Positions 50,732 through 60,369 are shown, counted from the first letter of the stretch. The stretch: 64,000 nucleotides of DNA from Nitrososphaerota archaeon (GCA_029785825.1 JAFLYY010000002.1:1-64000), one strand, 5' to 3'. Made by a program: numbers and translations. Notes: a model not told the origin generated them from the letters alone.

Positions 50732-52132
50732 ATGATATTGTATTCCAACGACGAACTGGCAACGATACGCGAGAACCTGACCGCCGGGACGTTGAAGTTC
50801 GAGCTAGGCGGCAAAAGTCTGATATTCTCGAAGTCGAAGTCTCAATTCCCTCCAGGTGCCCCAAGGGAATATCTGCTTCAGAGGAACAACCGGTCACGGT
50901 TCCTCGGGTTGGCATTTGACACTGCTTTGGGCGAATTCATCCCAGGCTACCCTCACATCGACAATCCACCAAGGGCTCTTGATGTCAACGCGTACCTGGC
51001 ATCATTGACCAACGGGTACTTCGAGCACAAATGGAATGGAACGATGATAGGACTTGTTTCCACATCATCAGGGATAGTCTACAGGACCCGCGGGACTATA
51101 TCGCCTATTGCATTTATCAACGAAATTAACCTGGCGCTCACGAAGAACGCCAAGACTGTCCTCGGAGTCCAAGAACCATCATTCGAGGCATTCAAGAAGC
51201 GCTACCAGCCGATATTCGAAGAGGGCAGAGCAAATGGCTCCATCGACGAGATGGGCAACGTGGTCTTGTCGAAGTTCGCCCCGAGCATCATCGAGTCCAT
51301 GAAGCCGGCGTTCGAACCCAACGGAGTCGATGTAGCAGCCGCGTTCGGGGAGTTAGTGAGCAAGTACAACCCTATCTGCGTCGACCCTCTCCTTTCCAAG
51401 GGGATCTACATCGATGCGGGGGACTACATGTACGTGGTCTTCGACGTCCTTGCGAGGACCGAGAAGGGCCTGGAGTTCCTCCAATACCCCTCCATCAATG
51501 AGATCGTGCCCCAAAGCGCGAAGGTCAAGGTCGTACAAGGAAAGCCGTTCTCACAGACATCGTTTGCCGAGCTTATGGAGTTCGCCGGCCGCGAAGAAGG
51601 CGTGCTGGTTAAGACTCCAAGCTACTATGTCAAGGTGAAGCAAGAAGACGTGTTAGCATTCGAAAGGATGCTAGGACGCGCTTCTACCATACTCGACTGG
51701 TCTGTGAAACATGTCTTCGAGAAGGGCGTTGCCTACTCTGATGAGCAACTGTTCGAGGAGAAAGTGCTCCTGAAACCTGAAGAATTCGAACAGGTCAGTG
51801 ATGCCGTGTTTGCTGAGATGGAAGAAGCCGGCTTCGGCGTAGAGCAGCTCATCAAAGTCTACTCCACGAAGGGGGCAACCGAAGAACAAGCGAAGGCAAG
51901 CATCCAACGGTATGTAGCCAGGAAGGTCGATGAAAACCTCATGACTATCGTCGTACCGAGGATCTTTGCAAGAGGCGTGCCCATAAACACGCTCTACCTC
52001 GAGATCCCGAAGTACATTGACCTAGGCGATGTCCTAACCTTCGACACTCGACGGCAGAAGATGGTACCTGTTCCAGACTACGCGAAGATGCTCTCTGGAA
52101 TCTACGGGCGGACAATTGCAAGGAAGGGATAG
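50732..52132 (+). CDS. RNA/DNA ligase-type nucleotidyltransferase
   Basis: The 466-residue product carries the covalent nucleotidyltransferase motifs in order: motif I HKWNGTMIG with the acceptor Lys100, YRTRGTI shortly after, motif III/IIIa around YVVFDVLAR near 233, motif IV REEGVLVKT near 290 and motif V YYVKVKQ right after. This is the layout of T4-type and archaeal RNA ligases and of ATP-dependent DNA ligases, and size and motif V favour an RNA ligase. It would seal 5'-phosphate to 3'-OH ends. The last 170 residues are helical and unrecognised. Confidence 0.7.
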   Translation: MILYSNDELATIRENLTAGTLKFELGGKSLIFSKSKSQFPPGAPREYLLQRNNRSRFLGLAFDTALGEFIPGYPHIDNPPRALDVNAYLASLTNGYFEHKWNGTMIGLVSTSSGIVYRTRGTISPIAFINEINLALTKNAKTVLGVQEPSFEAFKKRYQPIFEEGRANGSIDEMGNVVLSKFAPSIIESMKPAFEPNGVDVAAAFGELVSKYNPICVDPLLSKGIYIDAGDYMYVVFDVLARTEKGLEFLQYPSINEIVPQSAKVKVVQGKPFSQTSFAELMEFAGREEGVLVKTPSYYVKVKQEDVLAFERMLGRASTILDWSVKHVFEKGVAYSDEQLFEEKVLLKPEEFEQVSDAVFAEMEEAGFGVEQLIKVYSTKGATEEQAKASIQRYVARKVDENLMTIVVPRIFARGVPINTLYLEIPKYIDLGDVLTFDTRRQKMVPVPDYAKMLSGIYGRTIARKG

Positions 52133-52135
52133 AAA

Positions 52136-52582
52136 ATGCGCAACACAGACGTAGTGATACAGGAAGTCCCGCACCGAGAGCAGAGATACCCCACCGTTGG
52201 CGACTGGATTCCACCCACCAAGACCAGGCCAGCCAAGATCAGAGCTAGCCGGATGAAGGACAGGCGGTACACTTTCCTCGTGGCGCTCCACGAGCTGGTC
52301 GAATACAAACTGTGCAAAGAAGAGGGCGTCACCGACGAAGAAGTGGTTGACTTCGATGTGCAGTTCGAAGAGGAGCGCAAAGCGGGTCTGCACAGAAAAT
52401 ACGACGAACCAGGCGACGATCCAAGGGCACCATATCAGGCTCAACACAAATTCGCCACAAAGATAGAGATGTTGATGGCGAAGGAGCTCGGGGTCAGCTG
52501 GGCGGCCTATGAGAAGACTGTGAACTCACTGGGCATACGGAGGAAGAAGCACACGTCAAAGAGAAAGGCGACCAAGAAATGA
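52136..52582 (+). CDS. Zincin-like HELVE protein (148 aa)
   Basis: The product has FLVALHELVEYKLCKEEGV near residue 52, an HExxE motif in a helix as in metallopeptidase-like phage proteins ('HELIEA' type). The tail is very basic (RRKKHTSKRKATKK). It could be a small metalloprotease or a metal-binding protein. It starts 3 nt after the ligase gene and overlaps the next by ATGA. Confidence 0.55.
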   Translation: MRNTDVVIQEVPHREQRYPTVGDWIPPTKTRPAKIRASRMKDRRYTFLVALHELVEYKLCKEEGVTDEEVVDFDVQFEEERKAGLHRKYDEPGDDPRAPYQAQHKFATKIEMLMAKELGVSWAAYEKTVNSLGIRRKKHTSKRKATKK

Positions 52583-53058
52583 GCCAGACACTCACAGAGG
52601 CCCTCGCGGAAAAGATATTCACCGCACTGGCCATAGCCGAATCTGAGGCCGGCGAAGAGCAGTACTATGACGATGTCAGATCTGCCCTGTATGACCTTTT
52701 CCCAAGCCTCAAGGGCAAGCATGAAGCGATAGCCACCGCCAGAAAAGCGTCTGCAGAAGAGCAGTGTGCAGCGAGGAAGGAAATCACTGACGAGTGCATA
52801 GGCGCTCTCGACCAGGCGGCGCCATTACTTCCTCAGATCAGGAGGTTCTTCTCCACCAACTATGCCAATAGGCGCCTTTCGGACCACTTCTCTGACGGGA
52901 TATGCCTAGCTGCAGACATCTGGAGATACGCAACTCCCGAAGTCATAGGGCAGCTAGTAGACGAAGTCCAGACGAAAGACTGGTTGGGGCTCGCCGATCT
53001 GCTGGAAGGCGATTCCTTCGAAATAACTCAAGAGCCTCGTAGCGGGGTCGTATCATAA
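52579..53058 (+). CDS. Unknown helical protein (159 aa)
   Basis: The product is acidic and helical (EKIFTALAIAESEAGEEQYY). No motif is recognised. It overlaps both neighbours by 1-4 nt, so it is translated with the HELVE protein and the zinc-finger gene. Confidence 0.55.
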   Translation: MSQTLTEALAEKIFTALAIAESEAGEEQYYDDVRSALYDLFPSLKGKHEAIATARKASAEEQCAARKEITDECIGALDQAAPLLPQIRRFFSTNYANRRLSDHFSDGICLAADIWRYATPEVIGQLVDEVQTKDWLGLADLLEGDSFEITQEPRSGVVS

Positions 53059-53252
53059 TGAGCGAATTGCCAGAGTCGTGTGGTTTGCAAGCATACAATG
53101 AATTACAAAGACTTGCAGACTGTTCCAAGATGGGGACCTGCGCCTATTGCGCCAAGTCGTTCCAAGAGACGCGGACCTCACCTACGCAAACATTCTGTGA
53201 TGATGGGTGCAAGGCTGCTTACTACAAGAAGACTTTCGGAGTAGCTGCGTGA
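53058..53252 (+). CDS. Small zinc-finger protein before GHKL gene 1 (64 aa)
   Basis: The product has CAYCAKSFQ, a 14-residue gap, then FCDDGCKAAYYKK, a C2C2 zinc finger like MYM or FCS fingers. Its stop touches the start of the GHKL ATPase gene. Comparable small zinc genes precede the other two GHKL genes. Confidence 0.6.
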   Translation: MSELPESCGLQAYNELQRLADCSKMGTCAYCAKSFQETRTSPTQTFCDDGCKAAYYKKTFGVAA

Positions 53253-55442
53253 GTGATAGAAATGGATAAGAAAGAACACAAACAAGTGTATTATGTTCCA
53301 GAGACCCCGAAGGTAGACCCTTTGGCTCTTAACCAGAATGAGATCAAACTTGACGACACCCTCAAGAGCATAGTAAATGAGAATGGCCTGATCAAGACAG
53401 AGCTCGAAACTGATGTGGTCCTGAGCAGGATAGCGAAGGACATATACAAGAACTACCTCGCTGGCTTCCGTGAAACGTATGCCAATGCTGTAACTGCTTG
53501 CCAGAGCGCAGCCGAGACGTTCAAATCCACACCAACGATCGAAGTAACACTAGACAAGGACATGCGCATGCTCCGCATCAAGGAGATTGACAGCATGGGT
53601 GTGTCGCCAGAGGCCTTCAAAGACATCTACCGCGTAGTCGGGCGAACAGGCAATGCAGACGGCAAACGCCTCGGACAGTTCGGGTTTGGAAGGTTAGCAT
53701 GGGTAGCTCTGTCCGACAGGATGATATTCGAAACAAAGTACAGAACTGTAGACGGTCGAACCGGGTCATACGCTCTTGAGAACAAAGAAGGTCTTGCTTT
53801 CGCCCCGTTGCGAGCACCAGACATCGATGATTTCGGCACTACACTATCATTCTTCCTCTACGAGAACCTAGACCTCAGCCGCCTTGAGAGCTACATCAAG
53901 ACTGCCGGGCAACTTGTCCCTATCAAAACGACGCTCAAAGTCATCTCAGACGGTAAGGAGATAGTAACACCTCTTACAATGACGCCCGAATCAATACTTG
54001 ACGCTAACATCAAGAAAAACACCCATAACGACACCAAAATACTCTCAACCGAGATGCTGACCTACAAGGATAGTGAAGTAGAAGTCTATGGGAAGCTTGC
54101 CGTAGGCAAGTATAGTTGGACCAGCGCTGACACCGAGTGGGAACAATACAGAGACCACCTCTATGCATACGCTGACTATAGGCTTCTTGGCATGCCAATA
54201 GACCAAGACCGCAGTTCAGGTCCATTCACGGCACTGTTGGTTAACATACTCGATGAGAGGAAGTTCCAGCCAACAGCAGACCGGGACAGGCTCAGAGAAG
54301 ACACAGCCCAAGCTCTGAGCGAGAAGCTGGTGCAAGTCTTCAGGAATATGCTTGTCCAGAGATTGTCAATGAGCACATTGACTGACTACATGGCGTTACC
54401 AAAAGAATGGAAGATCATCTTCGATGTCTACGCTCGTAACTTTACCATTATGGGTGACCATCCAATTATACAGATGATTACTACAGAGGTATCTACCCGT
54501 GGGATGAGCGAACGATGGAAGATACCGTTAGGACGAATGCTAAACCTCATACCCAAGGAACGACTCTTTTTCTCGCTCAACGGCACACCAGGGCACTACT
54601 TGCCAAAGGTGCAATCAATTGTCCCGAATGCTGTGGCTGTAATTATCCACGACGAGGAGACTGCCAAGGCGCTAAGGGACTATGGAGTCAGAGATCTGAA
54701 AGAGTTCGGAAAGGGTAAGAAAGTAGCTTCTGTAGAACCCATCGACTACGTCATCTATCAGTCTAATAATTACACGGCACGCAAACGCGCATCGAAGCAG
54801 GAGCTTCCAGAAACGACCATAAAGATCCCAGATGGGAGGCTTCTCGAGGAGTACATCCGCCGGATCGGGAGATTCCGCCATGACTACGTTGTCACCAGGG
54901 ACATGAAGCATCTCGACGGAATCGGAATAGGTCTGGCGGCATTCATGCGCAAGGTGGGAACCAAGATCGTGACAACCAGCGAAGGCCCTATGGCAGTTAA
55001 GGACATACCAAAGGACATGTACCCCATGCTATGCGTCTATGACATGCCCGACACAGCCCAACTCATGTTCAAGGGCAAGACAGCAGCGGACCTATCGCTT
55101 GGTGAGCCATGGGAGAGCAACAACAACACTCCTGTCATAGGAATACTTGCTGACGCTAACACGATCTTTGAAGTCATGTTCTACTTCGAGGAGCGAAGAC
55201 GACAGTTCGAGCTTGACACTGAAGGGTCCATAATCTCCAGAGCCTATTTTGGAGATAACTGGTACTCCAGAGGCAACTTCTACGAGCACAACCTGTCAAT
55301 ACTACATGTGTACCTCATGTGCAAGGACAAAGAACTTGCCGGCTTATTCCAGATCGCCATGGGTGATGCCAACAACTACGAGGAAATGGTTAAACGCCGG
55401 ACCAAAGTCCTCGACACGCTCGCGCATCTCGACAAGAGCTGA
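53253..55442 (+). CDS. GHKL ATPase paralogue 1 (rIIA-like)
   Basis: The 729-residue product has the Bergerat-fold motifs: N box RETYANAVTAC near residue 73, G1 EIDSMGVSPE near 113 and G2 GQFGFGRLAWV near 144. A transducer-like region follows with KFQPTADRDRLRE near 333, present in all three paralogues. The second half is poorly conserved. GHKL proteins of this size include MutL, Hsp90, topoisomerase VI-B, Morc and the phage protein rIIA. The general form here is closest to rIIA-like proteins, by recollection of the family and not a search. GTG 53253 or ATG 53262 may be the start. Confidence 0.7.
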   Translation: MIEMDKKEHKQVYYVPETPKVDPLALNQNEIKLDDTLKSIVNENGLIKTELETDVVLSRIAKDIYKNYLAGFRETYANAVTACQSAAETFKSTPTIEVTLDKDMRMLRIKEIDSMGVSPEAFKDIYRVVGRTGNADGKRLGQFGFGRLAWVALSDRMIFETKYRTVDGRTGSYALENKEGLAFAPLRAPDIDDFGTTLSFFLYENLDLSRLESYIKTAGQLVPIKTTLKVISDGKEIVTPLTMTPESILDANIKKNTHNDTKILSTEMLTYKDSEVEVYGKLAVGKYSWTSADTEWEQYRDHLYAYADYRLLGMPIDQDRSSGPFTALLVNILDERKFQPTADRDRLREDTAQALSEKLVQVFRNMLVQRLSMSTLTDYMALPKEWKIIFDVYARNFTIMGDHPIIQMITTEVSTRGMSERWKIPLGRMLNLIPKERLFFSLNGTPGHYLPKVQSIVPNAVAVIIHDEETAKALRDYGVRDLKEFGKGKKVASVEPIDYVIYQSNNYTARKRASKQELPETTIKIPDGRLLEEYIRRIGRFRHDYVVTRDMKHLDGIGIGLAAFMRKVGTKIVTTSEGPMAVKDIPKDMYPMLCVYDMPDTAQLMFKGKTAADLSLGEPWESNNNTPVIGILADANTIFEVMFYFEERRRQFELDTEGSIISRAYFGDNWYSRGNFYEHNLSILHVYLMCKDKELAGLFQIAMGDANNYEEMVKRRTKVLDTLAHLDKS

Positions 55443-55478
55443 CTTGGTGTTATTAGTTAGGAGATAGTGAAACAGGAA

Positions 55479-56207
55479 ATGAGTGCAGAAGAAAATCCAT
55501 TCCTGATGCTCATCACAGACTACAAGAAACCCAAGTCATTGGCAGAGCTCGAAGCCCTCACGTCGGCTTCGGGCTTGCCACGCTACTTCAGCAAGACCTC
55601 CATAACTCCTGATCGTCTCCTTGATTCGAAGCACGTGAACTACATATTTGCCACGGACGGGTGGAGCGAAACCAATGTCACAATACAGAGTCTGAGAGCA
55701 TCACTCCCAGACTTCGTGACTGTAAGTTCCAAGGCAACCAAAGTTGCCGTGTCAAGCAGGATAATGCGAGCACTGGAGAGATCAGTTTCGTATGTCGCAG
55801 CAGAGAACCAGCGAGCATTCTTCCTCATGGAATCGGCTAACAATGGTCATTACCTTACCACCCTCGACTTCAAGAACAAGGTCTGGGCGACCAATTGCCC
55901 AGAATACAACAATGTAGACAAGAAAACAGGGGGTCGCACAATCAGGTTCGATGTGTGCAAGCATTTACTTTCGGCAATTCCCTACTACAGAGCTGATATC
56001 CTAGACAAGTCGAGAGTGCCACTTTCAGAGAAAGCTGCATGGATGGACACCTATGATAGGTGCTACAACAAGGGGCAAGCCTTCGAGGCCAACTGGATCT
56101 ACTACTTCGTCAAAGAAGTTATTCCCAAGCTAGGATTCAGCGCAGGCCACTACGACAGTGGTACAGACGTCAACGAGGCAATAGGATATCTCGAGAGGAA
56201 GGTTTAG
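55479..56207 (+). CDS. SWIM-type zinc-finger protein (242 aa)
   Basis: The product has near residues 125-165 a strand leading to VWATNCPEYN, about 17 residues, then DVCKHLLSAI, the C...CKH pattern of SWIM zinc fingers that bind DNA or protein. The usual C-x-C start is reduced to one Cys. The rest is unrecognised. It lies between GHKL genes 1 and 2. GTG 55467 is an alternative start. Confidence 0.55.
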   Translation: MSAEENPFLMLITDYKKPKSLAELEALTSASGLPRYFSKTSITPDRLLDSKHVNYIFATDGWSETNVTIQSLRASLPDFVTVSSKATKVAVSSRIMRALERSVSYVAAENQRAFFLMESANNGHYLTTLDFKNKVWATNCPEYNNVDKKTGGRTIRFDVCKHLLSAIPYYRADILDKSRVPLSEKAAWMDTYDRCYNKGQAFEANWIYYFVKEVIPKLGFSAGHYDSGTDVNEAIGYLERKV

Positions 56208-56210
56208 AGC

Positions 56211-56618
56211 ATGTATCTACAATGTAACAAGTGCCAAAAGGAAATCGAAGCGGACTGGATCATCTGCCCCACTTGCGGAAATCCACTAGATGGCAACTCA
56301 GAAGTCGCCATTGTCGAGAGCGCAATAAAGGCTTGGCGCAAGGAAACCAAGGCAAAGTATGTGCCATCACCTTCTGAAGAGACCCTCTACAGTATGTTCC
56401 AAGAAGGTAATGGGTACATCTACACGCTACGCGACGAGGACTGTGAAATATGTGACTTTGGCGCGATGGCTGTAATCGTGGCAATCAAAGGGTCAACAGT
56501 ACCAGTTTCGATTTGCGCCAACTGCGGCCATGTTCAGAAGCTGGGGGCCAAAGAAGCACATGATCGTGGCTTAACGTTCACCCAGATGAATAAGGAGCAG
56601 AAGGAGACCAAGCCTTGA
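56211..56618 (+). CDS. Zinc-ribbon protein (135 aa)
   Basis: The N-terminus is a zinc ribbon (CNKCQKEIEADWIICPTCGN). A second Cys set (CEICDF, CANCGHV) follows near residues 84-108. It may be an adaptor for nucleic acid or protein binding. Start 3 nt after the SWIM gene; overlaps the next gene by ATGA-type coupling. Confidence 0.65.
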   Translation: MYLQCNKCQKEIEADWIICPTCGNPLDGNSEVAIVESAIKAWRKETKAKYVPSPSEETLYSMFQEGNGYIYTLRDEDCEICDFGAMAVIVAIKGSTVPVSICANCGHVQKLGAKEAHDRGLTFTQMNKEQKETKP

Positions 56619-57094
56619 GCAACCCAAATGACAATAGGAAACTTCTAGCGGTATACCGCTTCGAGTACAGCTATGATGGCGTCCCCTCGTATTCCCTTGC
56701 CACAGTATGTACAGACCAATCTGGAGTTGAAGACTTTCTCCGTGATAACAGGTTCTTCAATCCTTCCGTCCACACTGTCTTCAAAGTGAATACGTTAGGA
56801 CCTAACCCCAAACGGGTTAACACTGAAATTGAATACAACAAAGAAGACGACAGTCCAGACGTCGTATGCCCGAAGTGCCCTGCTCCGCTGAATAGTATCT
56901 CGATCTTCCCTGTTGACATCGACGAGATGGGTAACCCTACCAGCGACTATTCCAAGAGAACGAAGGCGGCATGGATGCATGGGAAGTGCAAGACGACATT
57001 CCCGATTGAAAACGTTGTCAGGTACTACAACGAAAACGGGAAGATGGAGCGGGAAACCCCATTTCCACCTGAACCATCAGAGGGGCCACAATGA
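56615..57094 (+). CDS. Protein with a zinc site (159 aa)
   Basis: The first half is alpha/beta (RFEYSYDGVPSYSLATVCTD). The second half holds CPKCPAPL and, 40 residues on, HGKCKTTF, a possible zinc site. TTG start overlapping the previous stop. Not recognised. Confidence 0.5.
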   Translation: MSNPNDNRKLLAVYRFEYSYDGVPSYSLATVCTDQSGVEDFLRDNRFFNPSVHTVFKVNTLGPNPKRVNTEIEYNKEDDSPDVVCPKCPAPLNSISIFPVDIDEMGNPTSDYSKRTKAAWMHGKCKTTFPIENVVRYYNENGKMERETPFPPEPSEGPQ

Positions 57095-57456
57095 AACAGA
57101 AGCCAGTGATTATGACAATCACGGTGGAGCCTCCAGAGTCATTCAACAGAAGGGTGATTACGAGACTCGATGTGGGCTACGATGTACTCTACGACTTTCC
57201 AAAACCGCCCTATGAAAGACTCGTGCGAGTTTTGTCGATCAAACACGTGTTGAGCAAGGGTTGGCTTAACCATCACAGGTACACATGGGATCTCTACTAC
57301 GTGAAGATGAGAATATGTGATGGCCAGCCCGGCGCCGGCAGGATCTATGTCGATAAACATATCCCAGCCGACAACGTCACCTACGTCCGCATAGAACCCT
57401 ATGGCATGGTAAGTAGCCTTCTGAAGGACAAAGGGGTCCTGAAGTATCAAGAGTGA
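57091..57456 (+). CDS. Unknown protein (121 aa)
   Basis: A beta-rich product (VLYDFPKPPYERLVRVLSIK), probably a small barrel. No motif is recognised. It overlaps the previous gene by ATGA and lies 4 nt before a zinc-ribbon gene. Confidence 0.5.
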   Translation: MKQKPVIMTITVEPPESFNRRVITRLDVGYDVLYDFPKPPYERLVRVLSIKHVLSKGWLNHHRYTWDLYYVKMRICDGQPGAGRIYVDKHIPADNVTYVRIEPYGMVSSLLKDKGVLKYQE

Positions 57457-57460
57457 GACA

Positions 57461-57613
57461 ATGCCTCGTTACGAAGAATCAACTCATGTGGCGGCAACGA
57501 AGTGCCCTGAATGCGGGGAAGAAGCTGTCTACGCTACCCTCATAACCGACACCATAACGATGCGGGCTGTCGAGTCGTACAACTGCAAAGATTGTGGAGT
57601 TGAATGGAATTGA
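57461..57613 (+). CDS. Small zinc-ribbon protein before GHKL gene 2 (50 aa)
   Basis: ATG 57461 opens a frame with CPECGEE and, 27 residues later, CKDCGVEW, a classic short zinc ribbon. It overlaps the start of GHKL gene 2 by 10 nt, so the two are coupled in translation. Confidence 0.6.
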   Translation: MPRYEESTHVAATKCPECGEEAVYATLITDTITMRAVESYNCKDCGVEWN

Positions 57614-59889
57614 GCGCGCAAGAAACAGAAAAGAAGTATTATACGCCGCCGGCCGCAGAACAACCAGTACCTCTCAACATTGACAAGGAGCAGACACAAT
57701 ACGCTGAGGATCTAACAGCTCTCGGCGGCAGTAATGGCGTAATCGAGATGAAACTCGAGCAATCAGTCGTTATGGCGCGTCTCTCCAAGGATATCTACAA
57801 GGACTTCAAGTCAGGATTTAGGGAGCTCTTCGCCAACGCGGTATCGGCATGCACACTCGCGAAGGAAATCTTCAAGTCCAAACCACGGGTGGACATAACT
57901 CTCAACCCGAAGACAAGAGAGCTATCCATACGCGAGTTCGACAGTATCGGTATGTCAACCGAGGTCTTCAAAGAGGTCTACACCGTCGTAGGCCGCTCAG
58001 GAAATTTCGATAGGACAAGACCAGGGCAATTTGGTTTTGGCAGGTTGGCATGGGTGACCTTGTCAGACAGGATGATCCTCGAAACTCATTACAGAACCCC
58101 AGATGGAAAGACCGGCAAGTACGCTGTCCAGGGGCAGAACGCTTCGTCGTTCGTGGTGCTTCCCAAACCCACTTTGAACACCTTCGGGACGACAGTGAAG
58201 CTTGTTCTCTACGATGAAATAAACATCTGCGCACTAGTCAAGTACATCATCAAAGCCTGCGAATTGTCAAAGGTTGACACCTACCTGACTCTGACATCAG
58301 GAATAGGGACCCGCAAGCAAACTAATACGACAGACGATGATGAGGATGACGACGAAGAGTACGATGATGACGGCGAACTCAGTCCAAGCACATTCAAGGC
58401 TGGCACAACCAAACTCAACGTGACATACCACCAGAAGGTGGTTGCTCTCACGAATGGGAAATCTGACTACAGTGTCACTGGTGCGTCAATACTCAAGGAG
58501 TATATGATCACTGGCAGCGGCTGGGAGATGTATGGTGCATTCCTCACCGAAAAGGAATCCAGCGGGCTAAAGAAACTTGTGTTCGCCAACAACAGCTCAT
58601 CTAGAACCTATCTCATCGGCCTCCCGATAGAAGCCGATATCTCTCTCCCATTCTCGGTATGGTATGTGAACGTTCTTGACGAAGGGAAGTTCCAGCCAAC
58701 AGCTGACAGGGAAAGGCTGAAAGACAAGGCAGGAGAAGAGCTCCTGGCTCAAATCACCGCTGAAATCAGAAAAACATTTATCGCCTTCAATGTCAGTGAC
58801 CTCGTTGGGTATCTCAACCTCCCAGCAGACGATAGAATCATATTGAGTGGAGGCAATGCTGCCTTCCGGGGGTATGTCGACAACCGCACCGTTCAGGTCA
58901 TAGAAAGCCTTACAGGATACATCAAGTGGAAGAATGCCGAACAACACAAGAGCGCGTCGTATGACAACGACTCGCTGTCCCATGTGCTCGCTTCAGTTCC
59001 TTCAACTGACAAGATATTCATAGAACCGGCGCGGTTTGTCGAGAGACACAATCAGATCATATTCGCTCTACTTCCCGACGCCGTCATAGTCAACTGCCGG
59101 GACGATGATAACAAGGTCAATCTCCTTGTTGGGGCTGGAGCGAAGTTAGCAAAAGACTACATCGCAACAATACCAAGATCCCAACGACCTAAGCCTCTTC
59201 ACAGCGGCACGGGCCATTCCGTCGGCTACGTCACCACATACGGTGCAACCAGTTACAGTAGGTCAACACCAGAAATAGAAGCGGTCCAGAGCATTCCTTC
59301 AAATGCAATCCGCATACCCAGAAAGGTTGGCTTGGAGGCCTACAAGAATGTCATGGCAAGCGGAATACAAACCGATTACGTGCTTGTCTCTGACAGCCCG
59401 GACTATGGCGAACAAGGGTTGAAGTTCGACGAATTCATAACCAGCATAGCCAAGACGAAGGTAGAAACAAACCACGGTGCAATAGCTATCGAAGGTCTTT
59501 CTGCCAACAGGCCCACACTCATACCGTATGACCGTCCAGAAATGGTCAGGCTTCTCAGTAAGGACAAGAACACCATAGTCATAGGGACCACCGACAGGAT
59601 TTTTGAAATCATGTTCTACCGCACCTACAAGGGACTCAAGTACGAAGTCGACCTCGATGCGGGTTCCATTCTCAGACGTTACACTCCTCGCAAGGTCTGG
59701 GACAACCGATACAACAATGATGCTAATGAAGCGTTCGACATCCTGACCATCTACTTCGTTGTGAAGAACAAGAACCTCGCAAGACTACTCATACAAGCCT
59801 ACGACGAAGATGCGCAGAGTGTCATGAAGACCCTCTTCAAGATCCCCGATATACTCGACGAATCGGTCATGAAGCAGATCCAACCATAG
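57604..59889 (+). CDS. GHKL ATPase paralogue 2 (rIIA-like)
   Basis: The 761-residue product carries RELFANAVSAC (N box), EFDSIGMSTE (G1), GQFGFGRLAWV (G2) and KFQPTADRERLKD, matching paralogue 1 closely in these motifs and little in between. An acidic insertion (DDDEDDDEEYDDD) near residues 241-255 is unique to this copy. The C-terminal halves of the three share IFEIMFY-type segments. Diverged paralogues kept in one element suggest different partners or a hetero-oligomer. Confidence 0.7.
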   Translation: MELSAQETEKKYYTPPAAEQPVPLNIDKEQTQYAEDLTALGGSNGVIEMKLEQSVVMARLSKDIYKDFKSGFRELFANAVSACTLAKEIFKSKPRVDITLNPKTRELSIREFDSIGMSTEVFKEVYTVVGRSGNFDRTRPGQFGFGRLAWVTLSDRMILETHYRTPDGKTGKYAVQGQNASSFVVLPKPTLNTFGTTVKLVLYDEINICALVKYIIKACELSKVDTYLTLTSGIGTRKQTNTTDDDEDDDEEYDDDGELSPSTFKAGTTKLNVTYHQKVVALTNGKSDYSVTGASILKEYMITGSGWEMYGAFLTEKESSGLKKLVFANNSSSRTYLIGLPIEADISLPFSVWYVNVLDEGKFQPTADRERLKDKAGEELLAQITAEIRKTFIAFNVSDLVGYLNLPADDRIILSGGNAAFRGYVDNRTVQVIESLTGYIKWKNAEQHKSASYDNDSLSHVLASVPSTDKIFIEPARFVERHNQIIFALLPDAVIVNCRDDDNKVNLLVGAGAKLAKDYIATIPRSQRPKPLHSGTGHSVGYVTTYGATSYSRSTPEIEAVQSIPSNAIRIPRKVGLEAYKNVMASGIQTDYVLVSDSPDYGEQGLKFDEFITSIAKTKVETNHGAIAIEGLSANRPTLIPYDRPEMVRLLSKDKNTIVIGTTDRIFEIMFYRTYKGLKYEVDLDAGSILRRYTPRKVWDNRYNNDANEAFDILTIYFVVKNKNLARLLIQAYDEDAQSVMKTLFKIPDILDESVMKQIQP

Positions 59890-59976
59890 AGCTGTTCCCG
59901 CAGGATGAAGGGGCTCTGGCCCGGACCTCCTGACTTCTAAATGGGCAATGAACTCGAAAAGGAGGTGAAAAGAAGA

Positions 59977-60270
59977 GTGAGAACAATAGTAGGACACCAG
60001 GGCGACGTGATCGTAGAGCGCGTCTCAGCAGTCCCGAAGAATGCCATCAAGGCTACTTCGAAGACTTTGAGCCTGCATAGCGAATCTGGCAACAACCACA
60101 TCCTCGATGCGTCGGCGGTTTTCAATGCCGACTCCGAAGAGAGCTTCGTGGTAGCTGACGGGCCGACCCAGATGACCCATCCTCAGCATCCGACACTGAG
60201 TTTGGCACCAGGCATCTATGCGGTGAGACACGTCCGCGACTTCACGCCCAGGCGCAATATACTCGACTAG
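59977..60270 (+). CDS. Small conserved protein, tandem paralogue 1 (97 aa)
   Basis: The start GTG 59977 is chosen because GGAGGTG lies 9 nt upstream and the product then aligns with its neighbour from the first residues (RTIVGHQGDVIVERVSAVPK against RTIVGHQGDVIVERISAIPK). It ends LAPGIYAVRHVRDFTPRR. The pair shares about 60% of residues. Similar small 'H...GIY.V..VRD' proteins occur on phages and archaeal elements, role unknown. Confidence 0.6.
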   Translation: MRTIVGHQGDVIVERVSAVPKNAIKATSKTLSLHSESGNNHILDASAVFNADSEESFVVADGPTQMTHPQHPTLSLAPGIYAVRHVRDFTPRRNILD

Positions 60271-60289
60271 AGCGCCAAAATCTGTAACG

Positions 60290-60346
60290 AAGAACTGTAG
60301 GTGGCAGCGCCCCAGATTGTTGTACTAAGGGGCCCTACCACCACCG
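60290..60346 (+). terminator. Hairpin between the tandem paralogues
   Basis: GTGG and GCCCC (around 60301-60317) pair with GGGGC and CCAC (around 60331-60343) around an AT-rich loop. It separates two transcription units, since a TATA-like box follows at 60362. Confidence 0.4.
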
Positions 60347-60361
60347 ATGTCAGCAGCGCCG

Positions 60362-60369
60362 TTAAATAA
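60362..60369 (+). promoter_or_regulatory. TATA-like box of tandem paralogue 2
   Basis: TTAAATAA lies 27 nt before ATG 60389, supporting a leaderless mRNA and that start over TTG 60380. Confidence 0.5.
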
